DNA from: Bacillota bacterium
GTDB lineage: Bacteria > Bacillota > DTU014
DNA: 43,362 nucleotides
Assembly: GCA_012719595.1 (NCBI GenBank)
Contig: JAAYAB010000231.1
Span: forward strand, 1-43,362
Direction of reading: 5' to 3'
Positions 1 through 8,633 of this stretch are shown in pieces (the first letter of the stretch is position 1; every line of letters begins with the position of its first letter). The notes under the pieces are model-generated. The model was not told where the DNA came from, did no database searches, and was given only the letters and a program-made list of their open reading frames with translations. The position numbers and the translations under genes were made by a program.

Positions 1-765
1 CTGCATCCACGCGTACTTGTACTGCAGCATCAGGCTGCGTCTCGTTCTGATCATCCGGTCGTCGCCTGTGCCCACCAAGCCGTCTGTCCAGGTGTTGTCC
101 AGTTCGGACGCGCCGACATCGCTCCACACGATGTGAGTGCCTGGATCTTTGACCTTGAGGTAAAACTGGTTTCCCCACTTGAGCTCATCGAGGATATCGT
201 CATCCGAGTACTGATGCCAGCGCGCGCCCCAGGTCCTCTTCGCCCAGAGCATGCCTATTGCATGCCACATCGTGTGGTTCACCAGCTTGCGAAGGTCTCC
301 CGCGTCGTGCCATCCTCCGATGCAGTCGACGTGCTCGGCTGTGTCGTCCCGCACTCCATCGTCGCGATGGCAGGCCTGGTGCCAGCCTTCGACACTGTCG
401 CCGCACCGCTGTATGTGGGAATACAGAAATGCCTCATAGGCGGTCCTGAGATAGAGGTCCTTTCTGATGAAGAACGGATGGGACCTTCGCCCCCCGACGA
501 TTAGCTGATACAGCCCGGGAGTCTTCACCCGAGAGAAATCCATGATTCCGACCGGGCCGAAGTCGCCTCCGACCACCTTGATCTCACCCTTGAAGACGTC
601 AGGGCAATAGCACTCCTTGTTAGTCTTCTCACCGCTGAAATACGTGGTCTCCATACAGTGAACGACGAACTCCTTCTCGGGTCCGGGGTTCACCAGATAT
701 GCTCGCTTTTCCGGTGCGTCTGTGAGATAACCCATATGAGACACTGCAAGGACGCTGGTGGACAT
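1..765 (-). CDS. Glycoside hydrolase family 9 enzyme (3' end beyond window)
   Basis: The frame stays open from an ATG at 763-765 to the left edge and gives 255 residues. Residues 1 to about 95 resemble the Ig-like N-terminal domain (CelD_N type) that precedes many GH9 catalytic domains. The (alpha/alpha)6 domain then begins. It carries the GH9 signature GGWHDAGDLRK at 150-160, in which D154 and D157 are the Asp pair that holds the catalytic base. The C-terminal part with the general acid Glu lies outside the window. An AAGGAG Shine-Dalgarno sits 9 nt before the ATG. I see no signal peptide, so a cytoplasmic enzyme acting on imported beta-glucan oligosaccharides is more likely than a secreted cellulase. 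It starts 23 bp after the GH78 stop and is probably co-transcribed with it. The family call is firm; the exact substrate is not visible. Confidence 0.9.
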   Translation of the reverse strand, partial: MSTSVLAVSHMGYLTDAPEKRAYLVNPGPEKEFVVHCMETTYFSGEKTNKECYCPDVFKGEIKVVGGDFGPVGIMDFSRVKTPGLYQLIVGGRRSHPFFIRKDLYLRTAYEAFLYSHIQRCGDSVEGWHQACHRDDGVRDDTAEHVDCIGGWHDAGDLRKLVNHTMWHAIGMLWAKRTWGARWHQYSDDDILDELKWGNQFYLKVKDPGTHIVWSDVGASELDNTWTDGLVGTGDDRMIRTRRSLMLQYKYAWMQ

Positions 766-788
766 TCGCTTCTACTCCTTTTTGGTCT

Positions 789-3566
789 CTAGGCCCTTCG
801 CCGCTTTGGCCGCCCAGTCCGCATTCTGAAGTCATAGGACCCCGCAGCTACCTCGAGGACAACACAACCGTCTCTGCAATACGCCCGCTGAATGCCTTCT
901 GCTCCGGGCTTGAGCGCGCCATCGGAGAAGACAACCGTGTTGCCTTCGCAGACGACAGGATCGACGGAGCTCTGCAGAGGTATGTGAACAATCGCTGTTG
1001 AGCCGGTTGGTATTGTCACACTCACGGAGAGCTCGTCCTCTGATCTGTTCCATGAGGAGCTCAGCTTCCCCCGGGCTGTCATGACAGACGCCTTTACCCA
1101 TGTCAGATCCGGGTCGTCAGGTATGAACGGCTTGATCGTGAAGACGCGATGACCCTCAGGCGCGAGCTGAGGTGAGGGCGGTCTGATCCCCGCAAGATAC
1201 TTGTAGAAGTACTCGTCGATCGTGCCAAACATCACGTGGTTCAGCGACGGAGCGCTCGGCGCACCGATTCCGCCGTCAAATGTCTCCCACAGAGTTGTCG
1301 CGCCGTTCTTCACCATATAGCCGTAGCTGGGATAGGTGGTCTGTTTGACGACTCTGTGCAGAACGTCAGCCATGCCGTACTCCGGAAGAACGTTGACCGC
1401 AGCCTTCATCCCGAGAATTCCCACATCGAGGTGGTAATCGCTCTGGACTATGCTGTCGACAGCGCTGCGCAAGATACTGTTGTGCAGTTCGCCAGGCACT
1501 ATCCCAGCGTATAGAGGGAATAGATTCTCAGTCTGAGTGCCGCTGCCGCACTTCCCGGAATCAGCAGCTAGGAGCCGCCGGCAGAAACCCTCCTGCACCT
1601 TCTTGGCAAACTCAGCGTACTCAGCTGCATCCTCCTGTCTCCCCAGGATGCCCGCGATGCGCGAGAGCAGTGAGGCGCTCAAACAGAGGAGAGATGTGGA
1701 TGTGACCTTCTTGGATTCCTCATTGGCCTCGTAGGTGCTGGGTACAGCCCAGTCTCCCCGGGCCCACGAGACTACACAATCGCTGTCGCAGTGAAGCTTG
1801 AAGCACTCGAACCACGAGCGTATACCTTCGTAGTGTCTTTCGAGGATGCTGAGGTCTTCGAAGTAAAGGTACATGTACCACACGACAAACAGGTAGGCCG
1901 ACGACCATCCGGGAGGACCGGGAGGGTACTTCTCAAAGCCGCTGAGGTGAAACGGAACGAGGTCGGGCACTCCTCCGTGTACAGTTGTCAGTTGGGCGTC
2001 AGCCACGTCCTCGAGCCATTTGACGTAGAAAGGCGCTGAGTAGAAGTTGGCCATTCCCAGCTCGGCGGCGAGGTGTGCATCTCCGGTCCATCCAAGCCGC
2101 TCGTCCCGCTGCGGACAGTCTGTCGGAATGCCAAGCAGATTGCTGACATAGCTCCACCAGGTGTTTGAGTGAATCTGATTGAGCAGGGCACTCGAGCAGC
2201 TGAAGTGGCCAGTGGGCTCGACGGCCGTGTGGACAACCCTTCCCTGCACGTCAGAGACAGTGGGCTCTCCGGGGTATCCCTCGACCTGAACATACCGGAA
2301 CCCGTGATAAGTGAACCTAGGCTCGTAGACCTGCTCTTCCCCTTCACGAGCTATGTATGTGTCCGCAGCCCTTGCGTTTCTCAGGGACCGCGTGTCTACC
2401 AAGCCGTCCTCGCCCACGAGTTCCGCGTATCTCAAGATGATCCTCGTGCCGCTCGATGCCCCGCGGATTCTGAGCCTTGCCCAGCCTGCGAAGTTCTGTC
2501 CCATGTCAAAGACATAGACTCCAGCGCGCGGGTTGCTCATTGCCACAGGCTCGATCGTCCTGGTCACCTTCATACTCGGCATCAACTGGGAGTCCAGCAC
2601 GCCTCCCGGGCCTTCCACCTCCAGGGCGCCTGACCACCCGCTGTCGTCAAAGCCGACGTCGCACCAACCAGGCTGCTCGAACCGCGTATCGTATTCTTCC
2701 CCGTCAAACACGCTGTTGCCTGTGACCGGGCCGTCGCTGGCCTTCCAGGTATGGTCGCTCACTATGGTTTGAGTGGATCCGTCGGAGAACAGAATGGTGA
2801 GCTGAAACAGCAGTTGCGGCGAGGCAGCATACTTCCTCGCCTTTTGCCAGGGCGGCGTAAACCACCCATTCCCGAGCATGACCCCTATGGCGTTGTCGCC
2901 GGCGGTCAGCGACTCCGTCACATCATAGGTCGAGTACAGCACTCGCCTCGAGTACTCGGTCGTTGCGGGATCCAGCACCCTATCGCCAATTCTGACGCCG
3001 TTGATGTATAGCTCGTAGTAGCCAAGCCCCGACACATAGGCATAGGCCTCTTTCACTTCGCGGTCCAGGCGGAACTCCTTTCGGAACAAGGGAGCAGGGC
3101 TCGCGCTGCTGCTCTTCGCGCTGTCCTTCCTGCTGCCGTCCTGCCCGTTGCCATCTTCGCCGCCGCTCTTCGGACCGCCCTCCACATCAGCAGCTATCCA
3201 CTTCGCTGTCCAGTCCGATTCGCGAAGCAGCCCCATCTGAAAGCTGGCGACTCTGCTCCATTCACTGCTGCGGTTGGCGGCGTCGAAGACACGCACTTTC
3301 CAGTAGTATCTGCGCCCGCTTTCCAAGACTTTCCCCTTGTAGATGACGTGCGCGCAAGCATCGGACTCGACTATGCCTGAATCCCACATGTCTGCAGCAT
3401 CGCTGTTCAGCATGTCGCGGTTCGATGCGACCAGCACTTGGTACGCTCTTTGACGCTCGCCTCTAGCCGGAGATGAGAAAACCCACGAAAACCTGGGCTG
3501 AGCCACGTCGAGTCCCAGGGGATCCTCGAGGTACTCACAACGAAGCCTGTCTACAGTTTTCAACAC
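789..3566 (-). CDS. GH78 alpha-L-rhamnosidase (copy A)
   Basis: This 925-residue protein probably hydrolyses terminal alpha-L-rhamnose from imported oligosaccharides. Its layout is typical of GH78: an N-terminal beta domain (LRCEYLEDPLGLD, 8-20), further beta-sandwich domains, an (alpha/alpha)6 barrel and a C-terminal beta domain. The barrel holds DCPQRDERLGWTGD at 483-496, with E489 as likely general acid, and TTLWETFDG with E761 as likely general base. I chose a GTG start at 3564-3566 because GGAGTGA lies 8 nt upstream and the protein then begins just before the conserved N-terminal domain. The frame is open farther up to 3737, but that stretch overlaps the upstream gene and resembles no domain. 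There is no signal peptide. Residues about 128-159 form a Gly/Ser/Asp/Lys-rich insert that the GH78 copy at 13770-16439 lacks. The start lies 18 bp after the GH106-like stop. Confidence 0.93.
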   Translation of the reverse strand: MLKTVDRLRCEYLEDPLGLDVAQPRFSWVFSSPARGERQRAYQVLVASNRDMLNSDAADMWDSGIVESDACAHVIYKGKVLESGRRYYWKVRVFDAANRSSEWSRVASFQMGLLRESDWTAKWIAADVEGGPKSGGEDGNGQDGSRKDSAKSSSASPAPLFRKEFRLDREVKEAYAYVSGLGYYELYINGVRIGDRVLDPATTEYSRRVLYSTYDVTESLTAGDNAIGVMLGNGWFTPPWQKARKYAASPQLLFQLTILFSDGSTQTIVSDHTWKASDGPVTGNSVFDGEEYDTRFEQPGWCDVGFDDSGWSGALEVEGPGGVLDSQLMPSMKVTRTIEPVAMSNPRAGVYVFDMGQNFAGWARLRIRGASSGTRIILRYAELVGEDGLVDTRSLRNARAADTYIAREGEEQVYEPRFTYHGFRYVQVEGYPGEPTVSDVQGRVVHTAVEPTGHFSCSSALLNQIHSNTWWSYVSNLLGIPTDCPQRDERLGWTGDAHLAAELGMANFYSAPFYVKWLEDVADAQLTTVHGGVPDLVPFHLSGFEKYPPGPPGWSSAYLFVVWYMYLYFEDLSILERHYEGIRSWFECFKLHCDSDCVVSWARGDWAVPSTYEANEESKKVTSTSLLCLSASLLSRIAGILGRQEDAAEYAEFAKKVQEGFCRRLLAADSGKCGSGTQTENLFPLYAGIVPGELHNSILRSAVDSIVQSDYHLDVGILGMKAAVNVLPEYGMADVLHRVVKQTTYPSYGYMVKNGATTLWETFDGGIGAPSAPSLNHVMFGTIDEYFYKYLAGIRPPSPQLAPEGHRVFTIKPFIPDDPDLTWVKASVMTARGKLSSSWNRSEDELSVSVTIPTGSTAIVHIPLQSSVDPVVCEGNTVVFSDGALKPGAEGIQRAYCRDGCVVLEVAAGSYDFRMRTGRPKRRRA

Positions 3567-3583
3567 AGCGATCACTCCAGCAG

Positions 3584-6500
3584 CTAGCCAGAACACCTGC
3601 ACCCTAGGACCGTGATAGGTCCTCTGATTCCTGATGGTCTTGGTGTCCGCAGAAGTATGTTCATGAGTGTATTTGTGACTCGCAGCTCTATGTGGTTGAT
3701 GCCTTCCTTCGTGTAGGGTGTGATATCCATGGCCCATGGCCGCCAGACTAGGTCGCCGGCATGAACCCCGTTGACATGCACCTCCAGGTATTCATGGACT
3801 CCGTCAAACTGAAGCGACACACTGGAGAAGCTGCCGTCCAGCATGAACTCACGCGAGTACACAGCCGACCCGGACAGGAAGGGATAGCCCTTGTCTGTCC
3901 AGAGACCAAGGCTGAGCTCGCTGTCCGGCTTCTCGATCCTCTGCTCGCCTGAAGACCCGCACACCTTGAACTTGCCGAGCAGAACAGGAACGCTCGTCAT
4001 CAGGTGCGGCTCTCCCGACCAGGCTGAGTGGTTGATGGCGATCTGTATAGTGTTGACTCCCTGAACTGTCAGATGGCTGATATTCCACGTCTTGAACCGC
4101 TTGTCTATGTAGTGCCCTGTCGGCCCGCCTGCCGTCTTGCCGTTTACTCTGACCTGTAGATCCATGGATCCCATGAACGCCCCGCGGTTCTCTACGTCGT
4201 CAAGCATGAGCTTGAGGTCAGAAACGCCTTCGCCGATGCTCACCGCAGTCTCGTACCTGTATGACGTCCCCATAGCGCCTGGTCTGATAGAGAATGCCCA
4301 GTCGGTGAGCGGCAGCGCGTTCGGCGACTCCAGTGCAAGCCGCCAGCCATCGGTGGGAAGCACGGCTATCACCTGGGACCGCTCTGCGCCTCCGATGCCC
4401 GCATGCTGCCCGGAGCTCTTAGGGATCCTGGGCCCACCAGCCCTCTCGGAAATCCCGATCTGAACAGCATCACCAACTGCTTCGGGCAGGCCGCACGCCG
4501 CTCCCCTGCGGATTCCCACCATCAGAGAGTGTCCCGGTTCGAACCTGTGGTCGAACTCGGTCGTGTTTCCTCTTAGCTCACACGCGAGGAGGCGGGAAAC
4601 GGCTCCGGTTTCGCAGTCGTAGACTACCGCTTCTCCAGTCGACTTCACGCCTATGCGCGCCTCTATGGCAATCTCGTTTGAACAGTTGGCGAAGAAGTAC
4701 AGGTCTTCATCGTCAGTCTGCCTGTGGTGGTAGTAGATCTTGTCGTTATCGACGCCTCGGATCACAACGTCAGGTTCCAGGCAGCGGCGGAAGGCCTCGA
4801 AGGCGGAGACGACAGTCTCATCCGACGGTGCTGAACTCCTAAGGCTGCTGATGTCAATCCAGTTGTACATTTCCGTCTCTGTGCTGCTCCACTTCCCTGC
4901 AATTCGCTGTATCCCCTCAGGAGTAGTGAAGAACCACACAGCTCCTCCGGCTCGCGCAAAGTCCCTGATCCTTGCCAGGCGCTCGTCAGCGAGACGCCCC
5001 AAAGTCGGCACGACCAAGAGCCTGAAGGACTCCTCATTAACGCGCAGAGAGCCAGTCTCCAGCTGAGCGTCCATGAGATGGTGCTCTCCCATGATGTCGT
5101 AGTCGCAGTGCTGCTTGAGCAGCAGCGAGCAGGCAAGGTCAAACGCGTCGCTGATTGCCGTGTCGTCTTCTTTCTGAAGCCCTGCGACATAGGATGACTG
5201 GAACTCACTCAAAGGGTAGAGGACTGCAACGTCAGCTCTGTGACGTCCCTCCGAAAGCAGGTAGGAAACGCGCGCCACGTAGTCTGCGAAGTGCCGAAAG
5301 TACCTCCAGCTCAGGTTATGCATGTGGCACGGCGGCGCGTCGAACTTCCTGTATCCCTCAATGCTGTAGAAAAAGGCGTGAGGACAGAGGCGGTTGATCC
5401 CGAGGGAATACTGCCAGTTCGTGATCCACTTCATGTCCTGCAGAGTCATGCCCCACAGGCCTATGCCAAAGCTCTCACTGATAACTGGCACCTTGCCGGA
5501 GAGATGGGCAGATGAGGCTACCAGCTTCTGTCCTTGGACGTTTGTCTTGACCTTGGGCAAGTGTGCGGCAGTTCCAACCATAAACTCAATTCCGGGTTGT
5601 TCGGCCGTGCTGGTCAGGTGATCCACTCCGGGCATGTCCATGTGCTCAAGAGCCTTCATGATGTCGCCCTGGAAGACGGTGTTGAAGTACAGACCTTCCT
5701 CGAGGAGCACATGACCTGTGAGTCTCAAACCGTGTCTGTGACACCAATCCTTGTATGCGGCGAAGTAGCTCTTTTCATAGAGGCTGGCGACCAGCGCCCA
5801 GAAGTCTCTCCTGACCTCGCCCGATCTTTCGCCATGCCCGAAGAAAATGGCATCTAGGACTTCGTCCAGACTGTACCCGTGTCTGTTTTCCAGAGCTTTC
5901 GGGATCTCTTCGCTCCAGGCAACCACGCGGCCGTCGCCTCTCATGATGTACCAGGCGAGGTCCTGGTGCCATGGCAGCAGAGTCGGCTCATCTGTGAAGA
6001 ACCCTTTGATCGTCTTTCCAAAGTGATCGCCCAGGTGCTCCCTGTACTTCTCGTGGGTGATTTCGATGAATTCCTTGACAGCTTCTGGGTTGAGGTAGTT
6101 GATGCCGAAGTGCTTTCCGCCCGGGCTCTCGAGGACTCTCTCCACATAGACAGCCACTCCGGCCGAATCCTGCCCGGAATACTCGATCGACAGCACGCCA
6201 CCCGGTTGCCCGTCATGCTCGACCGGCAGCGTATTCCCCGACTGCCCGCCATACTCAATCGCCGGCGCACCACTCGGTTGCCCGTCATAGGTCAGCGGAG
6301 TCGAGCCTTCAGGCGTCAACAGCCTGACGCCGAGCACGTCGCCGCTTCCTATCTCGATCCGGTTTAGGCCCGCAGTCAATGGCTTTTCTATGCACTCAAC
6401 GTACCGGTTCCTGTATTTCCGCTGGCTGCTGACCTTGAGCCCGCCGATGCCGCTCGGAAACGGGTTCTCGTCGTAGATCCATACGTGCATCGAGAGCTCT

Positions 6501-6724
6501 GCGGCCTTTTCTACACACGCTCTTACTAGGTCAAACCACTCTTCGGACAGATACTCCGTCTCTAGACCGAAGCGCGCGTGTATGAAGAATCCTCCTATGC
6601 CGTGCTCATGCATGTCCTCGATCTGTTCCAGCAACTCGTCCTTTTGCAGCTTCGAGTTCCAGAACCAGAACGGCATGACCCTGTACTCCGACGGCGGATT
6701 CTTGAACTCACTCAGATTGACCAC
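3584..6724 (-). CDS. GH106-like glycosidase, putative alpha-L-rhamnosidase
   Basis: This 1046-residue protein opens with a TIM-barrel-like region containing VMPFWFWN (about 16-23), GGFFIHARFGLETEYLSEEW (44-63) and WIYDENPFPSG (82-92). These strings are typical of the GH106-related family. FFTDEP (E246) and VISESFG (E417) are plausible catalytic glutamates. The C-terminal 250 or so residues contain two galactose-binding-like beta-sandwich segments, the last around YLEVHVNGVHAGDLVW. The GTG start at 6722-6724 has GGAGG 7 nt upstream; a longer frame to 6760 begins almost at the upstream stop without a ribosome site. No signal peptide is visible, so the enzyme should act in the cytoplasm beside the two GH78 enzymes. 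Residues about 145-192 are four degenerate 12-residue repeats around Y-D/G-GQ. Membership of GH106 rather than a sister family is likely but not certain. Confidence 0.75.
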   Translation of the reverse strand: MVNLSEFKNPPSEYRVMPFWFWNSKLQKDELLEQIEDMHEHGIGGFFIHARFGLETEYLSEEWFDLVRACVEKAAELSMHVWIYDENPFPSGIGGLKVSSQRKYRNRYVECIEKPLTAGLNRIEIGSGDVLGVRLLTPEGSTPLTYDGQPSGAPAIEYGGQSGNTLPVEHDGQPGGVLSIEYSGQDSAGVAVYVERVLESPGGKHFGINYLNPEAVKEFIEITHEKYREHLGDHFGKTIKGFFTDEPTLLPWHQDLAWYIMRGDGRVVAWSEEIPKALENRHGYSLDEVLDAIFFGHGERSGEVRRDFWALVASLYEKSYFAAYKDWCHRHGLRLTGHVLLEEGLYFNTVFQGDIMKALEHMDMPGVDHLTSTAEQPGIEFMVGTAAHLPKVKTNVQGQKLVASSAHLSGKVPVISESFGIGLWGMTLQDMKWITNWQYSLGINRLCPHAFFYSIEGYRKFDAPPCHMHNLSWRYFRHFADYVARVSYLLSEGRHRADVAVLYPLSEFQSSYVAGLQKEDDTAISDAFDLACSLLLKQHCDYDIMGEHHLMDAQLETGSLRVNEESFRLLVVPTLGRLADERLARIRDFARAGGAVWFFTTPEGIQRIAGKWSSTETEMYNWIDISSLRSSAPSDETVVSAFEAFRRCLEPDVVIRGVDNDKIYYHHRQTDDEDLYFFANCSNEIAIEARIGVKSTGEAVVYDCETGAVSRLLACELRGNTTEFDHRFEPGHSLMVGIRRGAACGLPEAVGDAVQIGISERAGGPRIPKSSGQHAGIGGAERSQVIAVLPTDGWRLALESPNALPLTDWAFSIRPGAMGTSYRYETAVSIGEGVSDLKLMLDDVENRGAFMGSMDLQVRVNGKTAGGPTGHYIDKRFKTWNISHLTVQGVNTIQIAINHSAWSGEPHLMTSVPVLLGKFKVCGSSGEQRIEKPDSELSLGLWTDKGYPFLSGSAVYSREFMLDGSFSSVSLQFDGVHEYLEVHVNGVHAGDLVWRPWAMDITPYTKEGINHIELRVTNTLMNILLRTPRPSGIRGPITVLGCRCSG
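6171..6290 (-). repeat. 36-bp tandem repeat inside the GH106-like gene
   Basis: Three full 36-bp units begin with TGCCCG on the plus strand at 6171, 6207 and 6243, and a fourth, partial unit begins at 6279. They encode degenerate 12-residue repeats on the minus strand (TYDGQPSGAPAI, EYGGQSGNTLPV, EHDGQPGGVLSI, EYSGQDSAGVAV). The reading frame is kept throughout. Confidence 0.85.
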
Positions 6725-6762
6725 GGATCTACCTCCCGCTCGGTCCGACCCCAAGCCCACGT

Positions 6763-7704
6763 CTAGCCCACGAGGCCTGTTCGATCCACGCTCTCTACGA
6801 AGTACCTTTGCAGGAAGGCAAAGATGATCAGGATTGGGAGGATGAACATCACCGACCCGGCATTGACTATCGGAGAGCCGAGCTGAGTGATGAAGTCCTG
6901 TCTCAGCTGTGAGAGCGCCATGGGCAAGACGTTCGTTCCCGCCATGTAGATGCTCGTGTAGAAGTAGTCATTCCACTGCCACACGAACGAGAACAGGAAG
7001 ACGATCATCAGGGCGGGCGGAGCGCACGGAAGCATCACGGAGAAGAACGTCCGGATCGGCCCGGCTCCATCGATGTAAGCCGCTTCCTCGAGGTTTCTCG
7101 GCATGCCTGAGAAGTACTGCCGCATGATGTAGATGAACAGCCCGTTCCTCAGACCCGTCGCAGTCGCCGAAGTCATCAGGAACGGCCAGAAGCTGTTGAG
7201 CAAGTTCACGCCGGGTTCCGGCAGCAGCCCGTAGAGGTTGAAGAACCTGAAGTTCATGTACATGGGTATCATCAGCAGCGACGGCGGTATCACGAGAGTC
7301 AGTATGGCTCCGGCGAATATGAGTTCTCTGCCAGGGAACCTGTACCTTGCCAACCCATACCCCACGAGAGTGCACGACATCAGCGACAGAGCCCCGACCG
7401 CGACTGCAAGAGCAAGTGATCTGAGCAGCGCCCAGCCATATTCCATTTCGTAGAACGCATCCCTGTAGTTGTTGAGCGTCGGGCGTCTCGGGATCCACCT
7501 CACGGTATTGTCGTAAATGTCTTCGCCGGACATGAACGACGATGATATCTTCGAGACCATCGGGAAAACGATGATGTAGCACATGCCTATGAGGAGGACT
7601 GCCCGTATCACGACGAATAGCAGCTCCCCGACAGAGGACACTCCGATGCGCCTGTTCATCGTTCTTCGTATCCAGCTCTTAGCGTTCGCGATGGCGCCAG
7701 GCAT
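6763..7704 (-). CDS. CUT1 ABC transporter permease, MalG type (module A)
   Basis: This 313-residue inner-membrane protein is the second permease of a carbohydrate importer. It has about six hydrophobic segments, beginning with one near residues 28-50. The EAA loop that contacts the ATPase is clear: GMPRNLEEAAYIDGAGPIRTF, the typical MalG form. The C-terminal RYFVESVDRTGLVG is shared almost exactly with the other MalG-type permease (35482-36426). The ATG at 7702-7704 has GGAGGTG about 7 nt upstream. The gene follows the MalF-type gene by 23 bp, and the GH106-like gene begins 38 bp after its stop, so all belong to one operon. No ATPase gene is present nearby, which is normal for CUT1 systems that share an MsmK/UgpC-type ATPase. 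Confidence 0.93.
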   Translation of the reverse strand: MPGAIANAKSWIRRTMNRRIGVSSVGELLFVVIRAVLLIGMCYIIVFPMVSKISSSFMSGEDIYDNTVRWIPRRPTLNNYRDAFYEMEYGWALLRSLALAVAVGALSLMSCTLVGYGLARYRFPGRELIFAGAILTLVIPPSLLMIPMYMNFRFFNLYGLLPEPGVNLLNSFWPFLMTSATATGLRNGLFIYIMRQYFSGMPRNLEEAAYIDGAGPIRTFFSVMLPCAPPALMIVFLFSFVWQWNDYFYTSIYMAGTNVLPMALSQLRQDFITQLGSPIVNAGSVMFILPILIIFAFLQRYFVESVDRTGLVG

Positions 7705-7727
7705 GTCGCAACACCTCCATTGCTCTG

Positions 7728-8633
7728 CTATTCGTGGTAGAAGACCCAGCGGGACACAACCACTACGATCACGGTGATCAAAAACGAGACCAAGGCGAAG
7801 TACATGAAGGCCATGGCAGTGCTGACCCCATATCCCGCTCCGCCGAACGCCGTGGCCCGGATCTTCTCGATCATCTCGTTCCGAGGCGATCCAAAGAAGT
7901 CAACTGTGCTGTATACGATGTTCGTCAGAATCAGAGGGCTCAAGAGCGGGAAGGTGATCTTCCAGAAGCTCTCCCATCTGGTTGCGCCTTCTACGTCAGC
8001 GGACTCGTACAGCGACTTCGGAATGGATTGGAACCCCGCGAGGAAGATCAGAATCTGGATCGCCGAAGCTCTGATGATCCTCGGAATGCCGTAGACGACA
8101 TTGACGATATATTCCAGCATGGTCTCAGGAATCCCGATCTGCATCAAAAAACCCGCAAGAGCCTCCCGGCTGAAGACTCCGGTGCCGACCTCGGTGCCCA
8201 TCACCAGAACCTGGTTGCGATAGTCCGCCTCCTCGATGCGCATGATCACACCGGATCCGAAAATGACTGGCAGGAGGAAGATGACTCTCACCAGCGTCCG
8301 CCCCTTGAAGCGGCTGTTGAGGAGAGAGGCTGCAAAGAGGCTGAAGATCAGCACTGCACCGACGTCGCCGAGCATCTTGCCGAGAGTCTCGACCAGTACC
8401 CTCACGTACTTGTCGTCCACAAACAGGGCGTACCTGTAGTTGGACAGCCCGACGTATTCGAGGTCGTAGCCGCCGCGTCGTATGACCAGATCGCTAACGC
8501 TGAAGATAACCGACTGAACCATCGGGTAGAGGAAAAACAAGATAAAGCCCACAATGAAGGGAAGCGCGAAGACATACCCATACATGCTCATCTTGGAAGT
8601 GAGCGAAAGGCCGAATCTCCTACCTCTCCTCAT
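7728..8633 (-). CDS. CUT1 ABC transporter permease, MalF type (module A)
   Basis: This 301-residue permease is the partner of the MalG-type protein encoded just downstream. The first membrane segment is at about 18-43, and the EAA loop is at about 203-232 (PKSLYESADVEGATRWESFW). Between about residues 131 and 185, after RTLVRVIFLLPVIFG, lies a loop that looks extracytoplasmic and enlarged. The paralogue at 36472-37374 has a similarly placed loop of different sequence. I placed the start at the ATG 8631-8633, with GGGGGGAG 6 nt upstream. This start lies inside the last codons of the DUF5696 gene (14-bp overlap), which suggests translational coupling. A longer frame to 8660 would add nine residues without a better ribosome site. 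Confidence 0.93.
   Translation of the reverse strand: MRRGRRFGLSLTSKMSMYGYVFALPFIVGFILFFLYPMVQSVIFSVSDLVIRRGGYDLEYVGLSNYRYALFVDDKYVRVLVETLGKMLGDVGAVLIFSLFAASLLNSRFKGRTLVRVIFLLPVIFGSGVIMRIEEADYRNQVLVMGTEVGTGVFSREALAGFLMQIGIPETMLEYIVNVVYGIPRIIRASAIQILIFLAGFQSIPKSLYESADVEGATRWESFWKITFPLLSPLILTNIVYSTVDFFGSPRNEMIEKIRATAFGGAGYGVSTAMAFMYFALVSFLITVIVVVVSRWVFYHE

Noticed and set aside
133-504. Plus-strand open frame of 123 codons
   Set aside because: It lies antisense to the GH9 gene, which has family motifs in the minus-strand frame. It resembles no known protein.
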